Shown here piece by piece: positions 39,416-52,524 of a DNA stretch of 64,000 nucleotides; position 1 is the first letter of the stretch; every line of letters begins with the position of its first letter. Under the pieces are notes generated by a model. The model was not told the origin of the DNA. It saw only the letters and a list, made by a program, of their open reading frames with translations, and made no database searches. The translations under genes were made by a program, and so were the position numbers. The stretch comes from Acridotheres tristis (Eukaryota; Chordata; Aves; Passeriformes; Sturnidae), in the NCBI GenBank assembly GCA_037013685.1, contig CM072887.1, positions 35,329,154 to 35,393,153 on the forward strand, read 5' to 3'.

Positions 39416-42400
39416 GCTGGTGTCCATACTTTGGTACTTTAACAAGGATATAGGTTGTGTAAGTAGCTAAAGGAACAGCTATAGTACAAGAGCAATAGAG
39501 TGGTGACACCAGCTTGCTGCTCATAAATCATCCAGAGGTAATGTACAGAAATGGAAGAAGCACAAAGAAAATGGAAGTGATTGACTAGGCAGAGCATGGA
39601 AAGGTCAGGGTTATTTGTGGGATTTTCAGAAGGAGTCTTCATCCTTGGGAGAAACTGAAGAAAAAGAACCCTAGAATTACAAGAATTTCATGGAAAATGT
39701 GTCTAGAGTTTCTGTGTTAGAAAAGACTGAAAGGCATTTTTCCATTCATCCAAGCAAGCTAAATCCATGTCAAATATAGTAAAAGCAAGTGAGAAGCAGG
39801 ACAGCTTAGAGGTGCTAGAGAAGGGTAAAAGCAGGACAAGATAATGCCACAATCATCATGTCAGCTGGGATTAGGTGATGGATAAACAGTGGTTTATGGC
39901 TGGTGTGAGCATTTATGTAGAGAGGACTTCATGGGTGAACCATCAGCACTGGAGTCTCAGAAGTATTAACTAGGGGATTGATTCTGGCAGCCTGACAGGA
40001 TTTCGAGACTGAGAAGCAAAAGTCTAGCAAAAACTTATCTAATCTTCCTGTCTATAAAATCATAAATAAAGAGGAATCTCAGGGGTACCAGGATAAATCA
40101 AAGGGTGTGAGGAAATATAAGAAGGGTGGAGATAGCAGTACTGGTAAATGCATAGCAAATGGTCAGGTACTAACATGGTAAAGACTGGCTTTTTTAAATA
40201 GGGTGTGGTTGGTGGAAAACAGCTGGATGCCTGGTTAGCAGTAGGACAAGACAGGAAAACAAACCATGATGATTAACACTGGCTGTGAAGCAAGCTGTTG
40301 CATAGCTGTTGCTGTCTGGTGGAACAATTGTGACTGGAACACTAAGACTGGAAAACGCTCTTGTTGGAAAAGATAGGTAAAGGAAAACGTGGTGCAGTCA
40401 CACTATGTGTTACTGATATGAAAACTTGGGAAGAAGTGAGATGAAATTGCAAGAATAAAATGGAGATGTTTTATTTGGGCCAGCAATGTTAAATTTGGAT
40501 GTGAGTAGTTGTATCTTCAGTGTTTTTGAGGTGGAAGATCCAGATGGAATTACGTAGTTGCTGCACAAGCAAGTTGTTATGCTGTTTCAAATAAGTTTTT
40601 GACAAGTATTAAATATCCTGCTCTTTTCAAAGGATAGGAATTTGGGGCTTTTTTGTTTGGTTGCAGGGGGATTTTTCCCCTAAATAAGCCTGGATCACGG
40701 TATCCTTCTGGTGAAATGGATGGGAAAAAATGTTTGCATATAGTTAGTATTACACAGGAAGGGGCATTTTTTAAAGCAAGTAAACTATTTCATCTGGAAT
40801 AAAGAGGTTAAGAATAGAAAGAAGCATGTGAAGGTTTGCCATTTATTTACCTTAGATGCAAAAAGCTATCTGAAGATTATATTTTAACAAAAGGGACAAA
40901 TCTTTGGGGGAGGAATTTGGGGGAGTTGGATGAACATTTAAAAACTGTACTGTAAGTAGGTGGAGAAATCAAACAGCAAAATGTTGTGGAAAAATGACAA
41001 CTCGGAGACTATGAGGATGTAATAGTATTTCCAGAGATTAAGCACAGAGATAAGGTCTGGCTAAAAAGAAAAAAAAGTTCTAACTCAGTCAGCCATTGAA
41101 GATAAGGGTGGTAAAACATGTGGAGTGGATGAAAAGATTGAAATTTGGTCAGGCTCGAAGATCAAAGTTGGTATTTTATCATGAGGACCTTAGTGATGTT
41201 ACACATATGTTGAACACAGAAGCAAAGCAAGAATATACAATGGGAATGAACATAGGAAAATTATGTCCAAGGTGGGAAAGTCCTTTACAAGCTTAGTGTA
41301 CTCAAGTCGTGGATAATTACCAGCTGAGATTGATTAGAAAAGTGATTAGACTGAAGTTGATAAGTAAAGTAATAAAAGCTCTACCGTGATCATTTCAAAT
41401 TAACATGGTATGCGTATCCCAAACAGGCTGCCTATTGTACTACTTAATCTCAGAGCACATTGGAGTGTGAGGTGGGGAGAATGCATTTTAGTTTCTAGAG
41501 CTGTCTTTTCCTGCTTTCATGTGGCAATAGTGTGGTGTTTGCTCATGATATAAAATTCCATCAAAACTGTCTGGTTTTGTTGTTTCCAGACTGGATTAAT
41601 GTGTCTCTGTACTGTGTTTTTTGACTTTAGAACTCATTAAGCCTTGGAAAAAGGGTGTGTAGCATGGTGGGAGAGTAACCTGTTAACCTTTTTAAATGTT
41701 GCTGGTGGAAGAAATCATATCATTTGAAATTGTGAATTTTAATAGATTTCTTCTCTGTTTCTATTTAACAACTTGCAAGGCAGGAATCTGAGTCTTAAGT
41801 TAAACTAAGTCACAAAATCTTACATCTGACTGCATTACAAGTGTACTGTATTTACATACTTTTTTTATTACAGCATATTTATATTGAAGGTTATTCATGA
41901 AAAAGACTGCTCACTTGATAGTGGTCACTTTTTGCATTTTTTGATTTATTGTTCTGTGATCTGATATCTGTTAGATATTAGCTGTGCAGTAATGTTCCGA
42001 TTCACATTTTGTGGCCATTATACAAACCAAATTTTATTTCTTCAAGCATTATTTAGAAACACAGAATCCAAAGTTTGAGTAACTTATTTTCTATACTTCA
42101 ATAGTAGGCAGAACTGTCAGAACTTATTTTTTTAATGTATTAAGGAGTACATTAACCACAGATTTTTAGGACTTCTAAATTCATTGCCATTTACTCTTCT
42201 TAAGGAGTGTATAAATTCCTAAGTTCTCTACCTGCATGTTCAGCTTTTGTTAGAACTCTGAAGAGACTACAGTATTGGTTTTGGGAGAGGGGAGAATTCT
42301 ACTTGTTAACAATCATATTCTCCTCTAACATGTCACTTACATTAGGCTTTTCTGCTTGTGAGGTGTAGAAAAGATATGGACACACGTTTTAAAATAAAAT

Positions 42401-44073
42401 ATGTTCTTCTGAAAAAAATGTTTTTCTTTTATTTCAGTTTTTCTCTTGGAATAATAGAAACTAGAAAAGGAGGAGGCAAAAAGTTAAAAAAAGAAAAAAA
42501 CTATTTTGATTCTCTTAAAACATTTCTTGCCTTTCATTTCCTATTCTCAGAAAATTATTTTTCAGGACATATTATGCATTTTCCTGCTTTTCCAAGGCTT
42601 AGAGCGATTATTGTTTCTAAATTTTTCAACTATATTTTACTACACTGTTTGGTCTTGTAAAATAAGTAACCAAGGAATTGGACAATTTTTTGGTTTAATT
42701 TTTGTTACGACGGATTATAAAAAAATGTGCTTCTGCATTGCATTAGAACATTTCAGCAGAACTAAAACAGAAATATAATGTATTATATAGTTTGTATTCA
42801 AATAAGTTCTAAAATTAAAGAATACTACTTTAAAAGTTTTATTTTAATCTGGCTCTTTTGGATTGCCTGAAACTGTGTAAAGGAATGCAATTTTATTAGT
42901 GTGTCGTTTTCCTTACTACAAATGCATTTCAGCCATTTGCTTGGCATAGGTTTCTGGATAATCTGTAGGAACAGGCCTCTGGAGATAATTTTATGAAAAA
43001 GAATGTGAATTAGATGAAATATATGAAATATTATTTTTTAAAATTAGGAGGTTAAGCATCAATTTAGGGCCTAAATTATTGCTGCATGTTGCAATTTCTT
43101 TTCTTATTAAAGGAATGAAGCCACTTAGTAAATCCCATTAACATCAATAGCAGTTACAAGATGCTTACTAGTTTGAATCACAGAATTGATTTTTTGCAGC
43201 TGTCAGTTGCATTATTGATATCAACAGTTGGGATTAGAAAGAGAGAGAAAGAAGTGATCCTATGCATTTTCTTCCTTTTGCTTGGGAATCTGCATTCATT
43301 TTCAGAAAGCTGAAAAATTCTGACCTGTACAGCACCAAGTGTAAATCTTTGACTGAGTTATTAAAGAGATGGGTGAATCATGTGAACACATGTAATTTAA
43401 TGTTCCCTTATTTCTATGCTCTCCTTAAATTTGTACTTCATTGTGACTGGCATTTGAAGAGAGTTTCTCCCTTATCTTAAAATTTCTAACCACTTTTCTG
43501 GTTATAGCCTCCTATAATGTCTTTTTTTTGCTATTGAATTTTGATTTAAATAACGTTGTAGTGGATTTTCAGAGAAAAAAATGTGATTTCGCAGTTTTTC
43601 TCTGTGAAAGTTACCATTCTCTTTCAAAGGGCTTCATAAGAAAATATTTCAAGAATCCAAAGCTCCACCAAAAGAAAAAAAAATAGCCTGAATTGAATTG
43701 TATGCCAAATCACAATAATTCATTCTGTATTAGAGCTGTTTCCAAAACCACGGTCCACTATAATATGTTTGTCTTTCTCTTTTTAATAAGAAGTGTCATG
43801 CCAAAAGCACATCAATTCTGTCTTAGGGGGAAACTAGCTTAAGGATTGAAATTCATTAGGCAGAGTCACTTCAATAGTTGATGCAGTTTGACTCTGCAAA
43901 TGTTTGCTTGGGATTGTAAATTTGATTCTTATTCCTGGTATTGATCACAATCGGTTATAATTTCTCCATTATGTCAAAAATGCTTGAAATTCTGAATACT
44001 TTGAATTTATGGGGGTGTTTAAGTTGATTAAGTCTAAGTAAATACTAAATCAGGATATACTTTGCATTTACAG

Positions 44074-44169
44074 GCACTTGCAGACCAGTTTGAGAATACA
44101 AATACATCAGTATCTGAACGTATGAAGATTTTCTACTGTTGCCAGGTGCCTCCACATTGGGCCATACAG
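44074..44169 (+). CDS. TTC27: TTC27 internal exon (32 codons)
   Basis: This exon encodes 32 codons, [20 protein letters not shown] followed by [12 protein letters not shown]. The second half, with its PPHWAIQ motif, is essentially identical to the human protein. The variable point is the [10 protein letters not shown] loop (human EDKTTSVLER). The acceptor is TTTGCATTTACAG, with a weak pyrimidine tract; the donor is CAG|GTGTGA, which departs from GTRAGT at its third position. Both introns are phase 0, so skipping would keep the frame. The exon is too short to have appeared as a long open frame by itself; homology and phase continuity identify it. Confidence 0.95.
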
Positions 44170-44253
44170 GTGTGAAACAATCCTATTTCAACCTTTACTT
44201 TAAAGTCTGTGGTGGTTATTTTTGATGTTTGATCACTCCAAAGTCAGGTGAGT

Positions 44254-44278
44254 GTGATGCAACTTTGAGTTGCATCAC
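44254..44278. repeat. Tight hairpin, 11-bp perfect stem, 3-nt loop
   Basis: GTGATGCAACT (44254-44264) and AGTTGCATCAC (44268-44278) are exact reverse complements around TTG. It sits 85 nt downstream of the donor of the 44074-44169 exon. RNA role unknown. Confidence 0.88.
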
Positions 44279-45377
44279 TGGAGAAATAAAGACAAAACCC
44301 AACATACACCAGGTGTTTCTGGAGTGAAGTCAAGTTCTACAGTGCTTTGCTTTCAGATGTCTTGTTCTGACATGCACAGGAGTAATTGCTGGTTAGTGCA
44401 ATTCTTTACTTTCCTTTTTCCCCCAGTACAAAGTAGACTAAAACTCTCAAGCTTCAAACATACCTCCTATTAAAATTTACTTGCCACTGTCTTACCTTTT
44501 ATTACTGGTTTGCTTATGCTACTGTCCTTGTCTTCTAAAGTTCACTTTGGGAAGTTGATCATGGTGAAATCAGCCAGGTTGAGAGTCAATAATATACTGA
44601 AGAACTTGAGCTGATAAAGCTTTTCTTTTGAGATGGTCCCCTCTTTTACTAGTACTGACAGGATTTTTTTTATACCCATAACTACACTGTTCATCTTGAT
44701 TTTCTAGAATAGAAATCTACACACTAAAGTTTTATGTGATGATGCTGTATTTAACAAACTCAAGAAAATTGTAAATATTGCATACCTCCAAAGTTATTGA
44801 TGTTGGTTTACTTTTAATGATGGTTTTTTTCTTTTTTATTTCTAATCTCAATGCATGTTGTTTTAACCAATCATATTTTCTCCAAGCATTCTCAAGTTTT
44901 TCTACATAACCTTTCAACAGGCACTTGCAATATAACCATCAAATATGGTTTTAATTTCCAGTTGTCAGAGTGGCGTTTTCAATTCAAGCCAGTTTTCTAA
45001 ACCAAAGATAGAAATGCTAAAATAGGGATTTATAATGAAAGATGACTCAATCTTCTAGTCACAGTAATGAAGACACATTGCATATATAGATTTTACCAAA
45101 TATAACTGAGCAAATTTAATTAAACATTAATGAGATTTAGTTTTAGACAATGGCAATTTTTCTTTCCAGTGATTAATATCAAGCTAACAAAGGGGTTTTC
45201 AGAGTTTGTTACATATTTGTATTAAAGAGTTGTAACCAGATGTTAATTTTTTTACTACTAATCTAGTAACCTCTTGGATTTACAACAGATACTGAACCCA
45301 AACCAATAAAGATAGGTTCATGACATATGTCGAGAATTTCAGGGAGTCCATTCAGGATTATCTAGTCCACTGCAGAG

Positions 45378-45410
45378 GTTATCATATCCCACTGTGTGGG
45401 GTATGATAGC
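45378..45410. repeat. Hairpin, 13-15-bp stem with wobble, 3-nt loop
   Basis: TATCATATCCCAC (45380-45392) pairs with GTGGGGTATGATA (45396-45408) with one G-U pair around TGT; two further pairs are possible outside. Too short for a typical microRNA precursor. Confidence 0.85.
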
Positions 45411-46240
45411 ACAAGTAGCTGTCCATACAGAGAATGCTCCCATTTATTTTTACAAACCTATTTGTCTATCTGTCACACAGATACATAAGTTACCCTTTCC
45501 TCAAAGGTTAAAACCTATTTTCAATTTTAATCTTCTCTTAAGAAATAAAGACCAAAGATGACTTTTCAAAGTCATGAAAACATGCCATGTTTGTTTTTGT
45601 ATTGAAGACATTACTCATTTATTTTCATTAGTGCACTGAAATAATAGCTGAATTTGAAACAATGAAGAGGCTGACTGAACAGTGAGGAAAACTCAGCTAG
45701 GGAGTTGAACCTAAACTCAAATCCCATATTGATTTAGGTAAAAACCAATGCCCTTGGTGGCTGTTTGGGACAGTGATTTCTCACAGCTACTGAACAGAAC
45801 TCTATCAGAGCCTTTCTCTCCATCTTTGTTTCTCAGCAGGTGCAGATTACTGTGACAAAGCATTGCTAGAAGGGGCTTTAATTCCCTTCTTTGGCCTCTG
45901 TTTCCCACTTGGCATTCCCAACATCCTGCTGCAGCTGTTCTCCAGCCGCATGGGCCTCATTTAAAGGCTGGAAGTTCATCTCTGTCAATTCATTCTTGCC
46001 ATGTCCTTTTCTGGTTCTGTATCATGTTGTTAGATTGTTCAAAGCACAACAATTTTTGTTCAGTATGGTGGGGGAGTTTTGAGGTATATACACTGTTTGA
46101 GGTTCCAACCTGAAGTTTCAGGGGAATAATTCCATATTATCTGTCTGCTTCTTGTTGATGTCAGAAATGCCTCTAACATCTTTTTAAATTGTAGGCATTG
46201 TTTGCTGTTTTCAGTTACCTGGAATTTCTTACCTTTCCAG

Positions 46241-46363
46241 CGCCAGCTTGCAAACTTACTCTTTGAGCTGGGATGCACCGGCTCTGCCTTACAAATATTT
46301 GAGGAGCTGGAAATGTGGGAAGATGCAGTAATCTGCTATGAAAGAGCAGGACAACATGGAAAG
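46241..46363 (+). CDS. TTC27: TTC27 internal exon (41 codons)
   Basis: This exon encodes 41 codons: [20 protein letters not shown], then [21 protein letters not shown]. The pattern [30 protein letters not shown] is a helix-turn-helix pair that begins the TPR superhelix; [14 protein letters not shown] resembles the A and B helices of a TPR-like unit continuing into the next exon (GQHGK|AEEIL). The acceptor is TTACCTTTCCAG and the donor is AAG|GTAAGA. Flanking introns are phase 0. Compared with human the changes are few (SSALQIFEKLEMWEDVV becomes [17 protein letters not shown]). Continuing past the donor the frame closes after 13 codons, so an unspliced product would be truncated. Confidence 0.96.
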
Positions 46364-49300
46364 GTAAGAAAAATGCTTCATATAGCTGAGATCCCATCTT
46401 GAAATAGCATCTGAAGGGGAAGGACTGTCTAGCTTTAGCTGGCAAATCACTAATGACACTCATTTCTACAGGGGTGTCATCACAGGAAAATCTGCTTAGG
46501 AAAAATGGACACATGGCATAAGAGCTTGTCATAACCAGTGAATGCTAAAAAAATGACTTGGAGGAATAGCCACATGAAATAGACGTTGGTAAATAAGAAG
46601 CAACTTGAGATGAGAGAAGATTGTGATGGTGATCCTTGAAAATATTCAATGATAATTCATTTAACTGCTATGGATAGACAGTAACGTGGGCATTTCAAGA
46701 AAGCTGTAGCAGTCATTCATGATAGATTTATGAAACTTTTTCTGGAGGGGATATTAATTTTCTTTCCCACTTGATTTCAAACTATTAGCTGCAGTTTTAA
46801 AAACACTTTAAATAGAGTAACACCAGTGTTTGATGTATTTAATTACTTAACATTAACATATTCAAAACACTTGAGACAAGAAGTGATGTGAGATTAAAAG
46901 GCTTTACTTGTTAAGTCTGTGTTGATGTTTTCCTGAACTTCATCATTTCTTTAGCACTGCTACCACTGTGTGTGATTAGCTCCAAAGACAATTAAAAGCC
47001 ACCATCTAACTCTGCCTATCAGTGACGTAACTGTTTAAAATTGCTGGTGACAGGCTATTTTAGCCTTCCTCTTGTTGATTGTTTTGCTTTTACTATTAAA
47101 GCAATGGTAGGAAGATTTTAGAAAATTATACCTGGAAGCAATGCCTATTTATATGTAACTTTAGCTTTGTTCTCTTTCTAGTGCAAACTCTCACACAGGC
47201 TGTAGCAGGAACTTATACTATCAAGCAGTGTTTTCAGACTGTATATAAATATTCAGAAATACTCAATTTCAGGCAAAAATGGGGTTTTTTCTTTTCTTCC
47301 CTTGCTTTGCCTCTGTTTGTTATATGGTAGCATTAAATGTATGAATGTACATATGCCTTTACAATACCACAAGCACAAAGACTATGCTCTAACATAATTT
47401 AAGCTTATTGAATTGCAATATAAAATTTCACTCGATAGAAAAAAAGCAGAATGCCTTATTACTGGCATGTCTTTTTCTAATTGTCATGCACCAAAGCCTA
47501 GATTTTGTTCATTATAAGCTGACAGATATGTCTTGCTGGCAAATTCTGTGCCACATTATGCATGCCTTGAGGATAGCATGCTAATATCACAATCTTCTCA
47601 GTGCAGTGGAGAAATAGAGGTCAGTATTTTCCATTTCCTGGAAATGCATTCTGTCCTAGTTACATTCACAAACTGCCCTTAGGGAGTTATGAAAATGGCA
47701 CTTGGAGAATAGGACAGGATATCTGACACAGGAAACTGCTTAGAAATGCTTTCAGAATGAGGGATTGTGCTGTGCTTTGAAAAACAGAAAATGCTGTGTA
47801 AGTATGAAATAACAGTATTGCTGGAAAAAAGCTAGCTTGGGACCAAAAAAGACAGAAAATTAGAAACATGTAGCTATGCACCGAGGGGAATGAGTATCTG
47901 TACTCTTTATTGCAAAGTGTTTAGAGTGTGAACTGCTTACATTTACCAAAAGTGTTTTGATGTTTTTAAACCTGGTAGTTATTTTTGTGGAAATACATGA
48001 AAGTCTACTGGAGTAGTATGTTGGCCACTAAATGTTCAAGTCACTAATGAACTTAGCATATATCTGTGCAAAAGAACAAATTCTATTTAATAAACTTCTG
48101 TATGTTTTTCATTCACAAATACTTTTATATAGAAAACCTGAATTAAAGTCCTGGAAAAATCTAATAAAACTGCTAAATATCAGCAATATCAATATGATGA
48201 GTACTTACACATCAGAGTGATACCTTCTTTCTTCCTATTTTGGAATTACCTGCCTGTGAAGAAACAGAGCATGTAGATAAGGCCATGTGAAACTTCACAT
48301 TATGCTGTTAGAAAATACATAATTTATTTGGTTATAACAGGGCCATGTAGCAGTACAAATTTTGCAGAGTAAGATGTCACGTTTAGCAAACTTTTTCTAG
48401 GATTTGTTACTGTTCCTAGATATGGCTCTATATTCATTTGTTTTATAACCTGAAAAGTAGAAGGATGTAATATTATAAAATGAGTCAACAGAAGAATAAT
48501 AGAGTGCAAAGCAGTAAGCAAAATGGCACAGAACCAGGGGAATAAACTATTATAAAGCCTGATTGCACAGTATATGGATAGTTGCTGTGGCTTTCTCACG
48601 GAACTATTTTACTCACTGTATTCCTTTAACAGACTTGTTGCAAAAGGAGACCTCTCCACCTGTGGTGTAGTGAGAACTGGTTTTGAGAAGTGCCACTCTC
48701 CCTTCTTTTAACTGTGAGAGGGACTCGGAGATCTCAAGAGTATTATTAACATTGGATAACTCTAAGGTGTAAGAGGTCTCTTCCACCTAAAATGGTACTA
48801 TTTCCCGTCTAAAAGAAAAAGAAAGGGTGAACCAGAGATGTGACTTTTCAGTTCTTCCAGCTGAAGCGAGACCTTTCTGCCTTGCAAGAACTCTGTGACA
48901 TGGTAGCTGCTGACCTTTGATAGATCAGTGAGATCTGCCATTTGGCAACAGATGGATATTCCATCTTACAACAGCCTGTTTTCTGCTCTATCTCCATTCC
49001 ATCATCTCATGAGAATATACAGCATGATACAGAGTCTGGTTTTAGATCAACATACCCCAGCAAACCACGTTCTACAGGGTTATTTTTCTTGTCTTGCATG
49101 ACACAGATATCTCAAAACATTTGAGTGAGGAAACACAATTATAGCGAGGACTCAAAAGCTAACCTTTGAAGTCAAGTATGGCTTCCCAGATGTGAAGCAG
49201 TACTACACTGTTAAGTTCGTGAGCTCATTCAAGAACTTGATTAATTTCCACTGTATATAGTAGCAGTTGTAGAAGGCATATAAGCATTCCTGTATGTGGT

Positions 49301-52300
49301 TACAAAGCTAAGAAGGAGGAGTAAATGTCTCACCCATGGTCTTGCATGAAATAACAGGGAAGATGAAATGAAAACCAAGGAGCCTTTTTCCTTTTCTCTC
49401 ACTCCCTTTTTCCATGTTCCTCTGTTCTGCTTCTTCATGCTACTTCTCTGTTAGCCAAGCAAATTATGTGGAAGCAGAAAAACGAAGATTTTTTTAGGAA
49501 ATACTTTGAACTTGCAAAGGAAGCAATTGTCAAGTAATAGAACTGGTAGATCAGTGAATAGGGTCTTTTAGGAAATATATAAAATAAAAACATGGAAACG
49601 CTTGGATGGGATGGCAAGTGGAAGTTTAGGGCTGGGAAGCCAGATGCAGGATGAATCTTGAAGCTGGTGTCCAGGACTCTGTGTAGTGAGTAATGAAAAG
49701 GCCCCACCTTTTATTTAAACTAGGTCCCTCTTTATTGATTGGAGTTTTTTGTGAAGTGTTGTCTGTTTAATCCCATACCACTCGTGGTTCAGAAGGCAAG
49801 ATAAGAGCCTAAATCTTTCTTGTGTTTAAAATCAAGTGACTTTTGAGGTGAGTATTGAATTTCATCCACTCTGCTGCAGACTGTGCTGTGAAAAAACAGC
49901 ATTGTTATAAATGAATCTGATTCAGTCAGTGAGGGTTAAACAGCTTCTTTTTTAAAAAAGTTATATTTTAATGGATAATTTTCATATCAAATCTTAATCC
50001 ATTTAGTTATAACTTTTAGTTATAAACATGCTTATTAATAATTAGTATCCATTTAATGGTTAAGAATAAATCTCTAGTAGCTGTATTTTTTTTACAGCTA
50101 TTAATGCACTGTGTGAAAAATGTTTCTTGACAGTATTTTTTGTTAAGGAAAGATTTGTCTTTGCAGAAGCAGGGTTCTTAGCAAAGATTAAATGTGATTT
50201 TTTGGAAACATTTTACCACAGAGTTAGGAGAAAGACTTTTCCTTTCTTCCCCCTCCGTCCCCCGCCAATCCTAGTCAAAATGAGAAATCCAGTTTTAGAG
50301 TATTATCTGGTTTTGTAGAAGGCAAATATTTTGATAACACAGGGGTTTTCTTCTAGTTTGATCTTTATACTAGCCTTTATTAAGTAATAAAAATGTTTGC
50401 AACATGCCAGAGAGGTGATCAGATAGCTAATCAGATGAAGAAAAAGTCAGACTTCTGCTTATTTAATATTCTGTTTTATCTGTGTGCTGAAGTATTTATG
50501 TTGGCAATGAATTCTTGTAAGCTTAGACCAGAACATGATGTTTTTATGCTCTTTAATATGAAATACCATTAGCGAATGGTTGTCTGTCTAGTCTAGGCAT
50601 TGCCACAGGATAGCAATCTGAGCTTGGGAGTGCCCTGCAGAGGAAGTGGTGAAGAAGCAGCTTGCCATGAACTTTTCACCTTGTATCTCCTTATACAGCA
50701 ACATTTCAATCTTGTTTCTTTATCTGAATGGGGAAAAAACCCGCCTTATCTTTTGGTGTCTAACGTGGTTACTGCAAAAATGAAGCACTCAGTTCTCTCT
50801 GCTCTAGAAGAGAAAAATCTTCTTTAATGCCTGTTATTAATAAGTTATAGCAACTAATGGAGGGAGTTCAGAGGAAGTAAACTGAACTTTAACCAAATCC
50901 CTGGAATCCAGGCTGAATGGGGCTGGTCTCATGGAAAGTGTCCTTGCTCGTGGCAAGGGGGCTGGAGCTAGATTGTATTCAAATTCCCTTCCAAACTAAA
51001 CCACTATGACTCCGTAAGTACAGTCTTCTAGTTAAGCAAGATTTTTCAAGTGCTTTGGCTGAGCTAATTCAAAATGTTAAATTATAGTTTCTTTGGCTTT
51101 TTTAAGAGAGCTGCTTCATGGCACTTAAAAACACTTGCTGTCAAGTTATTTTCCTAATATTTAGCCACCAGTTTTCTTCTTAATGGCATTCTATTTCTGC
51201 TAATTTTAAGATTCTTCTAGAAATCGAAACCCTTCTTCACACTTGTGTACTTCAAATATTTGTAGACTTTACTGTTGCTTTACAAAAATAATAGTAAGAA
51301 TGATATACTAAAGCTGCTATGCATTAAATATTTCAAAACAAGGTAAACCAGCCAGTTTTCTAAAGATGATTTTCAGATAGGTTTGATGAATTTTACTGAT
51401 TGGAGTAAAAGACTTTGCTTCTCTAAAGATTGTCTGAAGGTTGAAGAAAGCAATTCTTACACAAGAAAAGCAGTATTAATTTAGATGCAGAGATGATGTC
51501 AGATTTCCTTTTAGGTAAACTAGCTATGATAGAAGAATGACTGGAGTTATAATGTCAAACTTTAATTCTGTAGCAGGCTGTGTTGGATCTTTCTTGATTT
51601 AGATGGTTCAAGTAGATCTTTTCTAAGAGAAAAATTATACTGATCTGAATTGTGTATGTTACATTTTTGCAGTGGGGGACTGAGGTAACAGTTCAGTCTT
51701 AACAACAGATCATCTGTCTAGTGTATTTATCTTTTCTAAAAGCCACAGAAAGCAGACTATCTCTTGTTTAAAAGACAAACAATAATTTTATTGTTAGAGC
51801 AAAGATAGTGGCCCTGAGAAAAATAGCTTTTGAAAGTTAGCTACAGCCTGTAATAGATGTCTGGAAGACACAGCTTGTGTCTTCCTTTTCATAAAGCTGT
51901 ATATATTTTGAATATATTTTATTTCAAACATTTAGATAAATTTGCAATTTCTGCATCTTACATAAAAGCATGGCATTTCCACATCTAACAGTATGAACAT
52001 CGATGTGTCTTCAGACATAATAGAATAGAAATCATTATTTTCAGAAAAGAGCAATTAGAGAAAAGGGAATGAGAGTTGTTGCAAGAGTACTTACTAGGAC
52101 ATGTAAAAGATTATAAACTTCCAAGATTGCAGATAGCTTGATGGTGCTAGTACTGCATTGCTGAGAATTAGGTGAAGGTTTGATGTCTAGGATTGATATT
52201 TGTTCTTGGGACAGCATACAGACCTAAGATATAAAGAAAGGAGTAAACTGCTTCTTGTTTTTATGGTTTAATTTTCCTTGGTGTGTTAAACCAAAAGCCA

Positions 52301-52524
52301 CCATATTATGCTGAAGTATTTTTTAAACATCAGTTTGCAACCAGATTCTTTCTAGACTTTACCTTTTATGCTGTGTTGGATGAAGATAGTGTTTCCTCAC
52401 GAGCCCTACTTTCTTAATCTTCATCTGATGATTGCAAGTTGCTAAAGCAGTATTTGTTAAGGTAGGTAATTAAGTGAAAAGAAATAGTCTCATTATGTGT
52501 TGATTTGTGTTTGCTCTTTAACAG
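46364..52524 (+). other. TTC27: TTC27 intron, 6.2 kb
   Basis: This intron is AT-rich and ends in TTGCTCTTTAACAG. The only interspersed repeat I can name is a CR1 3' end at 50911-51017. A pyrimidine-rich tract lies near 50235-50272. Open frames of up to 91 codons on either strand show no domain and are treated as chance. Confidence 0.85.
50911..51017 (+). mobile_element. CR1 LINE 3' end
   Basis: GGCTGAATGGGGCTGGTCTC, then GGAAAGTGTCCTTGCTCGTG, GGGGGCTGGAGCTAGATTG and CCTTCCAAACTAAACCACTA form the usual CR1 3' terminus, ending in a decayed ATTCTATGA-like tail (CTATGACTCCGT). About 107 bp are recognisable. Confidence 0.8.

Larger units (their letters stand above)
21762..44073 (+). other. TTC27: TTC27 intron, 22.3 kb
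   Basis: This intron runs from GTAAGA to TTTGCATTTACAG. It holds an AT microsatellite at 21809-21830, an A15 run at 24921-24935, a 22-bp tandem duplication at 25809-25852, an imperfect 20-bp repeat at 27627-27677, a CR1 copy at 32658-32865, a 19-bp tandem duplication at 38514-38551 and a probable solo LTR at 38720-39415. Two slightly GC-richer blocks (25141-25540 and 33300-33965) carry open frames of 122 and 114 codons without recognisable domains. I see no exon or RNA gene. It is by far the longest complete intron in the window. Confidence 0.85.
44170..46240 (+). other. TTC27: TTC27 intron, 2.1 kb
   Basis: This short intron runs between GTGTGA and TTACCTTTCCAG. It contains two compact hairpins (44254-44278 and 45378-45410). 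The sequence around 45340-45380 faintly resembles a CR1 3' end on the minus strand, too diverged to call. No other feature is seen. Confidence 0.85.

Noticed and set aside
38714..39428. CCATA on both sides as a target-site duplication of the LTR
   Set aside because: The implied element ends would not be TG...CA; five bases can match by chance, so the TGT...ACA ends were preferred without a duplication.
39159..39524. 121-codon minus-strand open frame as a retroviral protein
   Set aside because: It mostly overlaps the U3-like part of the LTR candidate and shows no retroviral protein motif.
45378..45410. MicroRNA precursor
   Set aside because: The stem is only 13-15 bp, far below the roughly 22-bp-plus stem needed.
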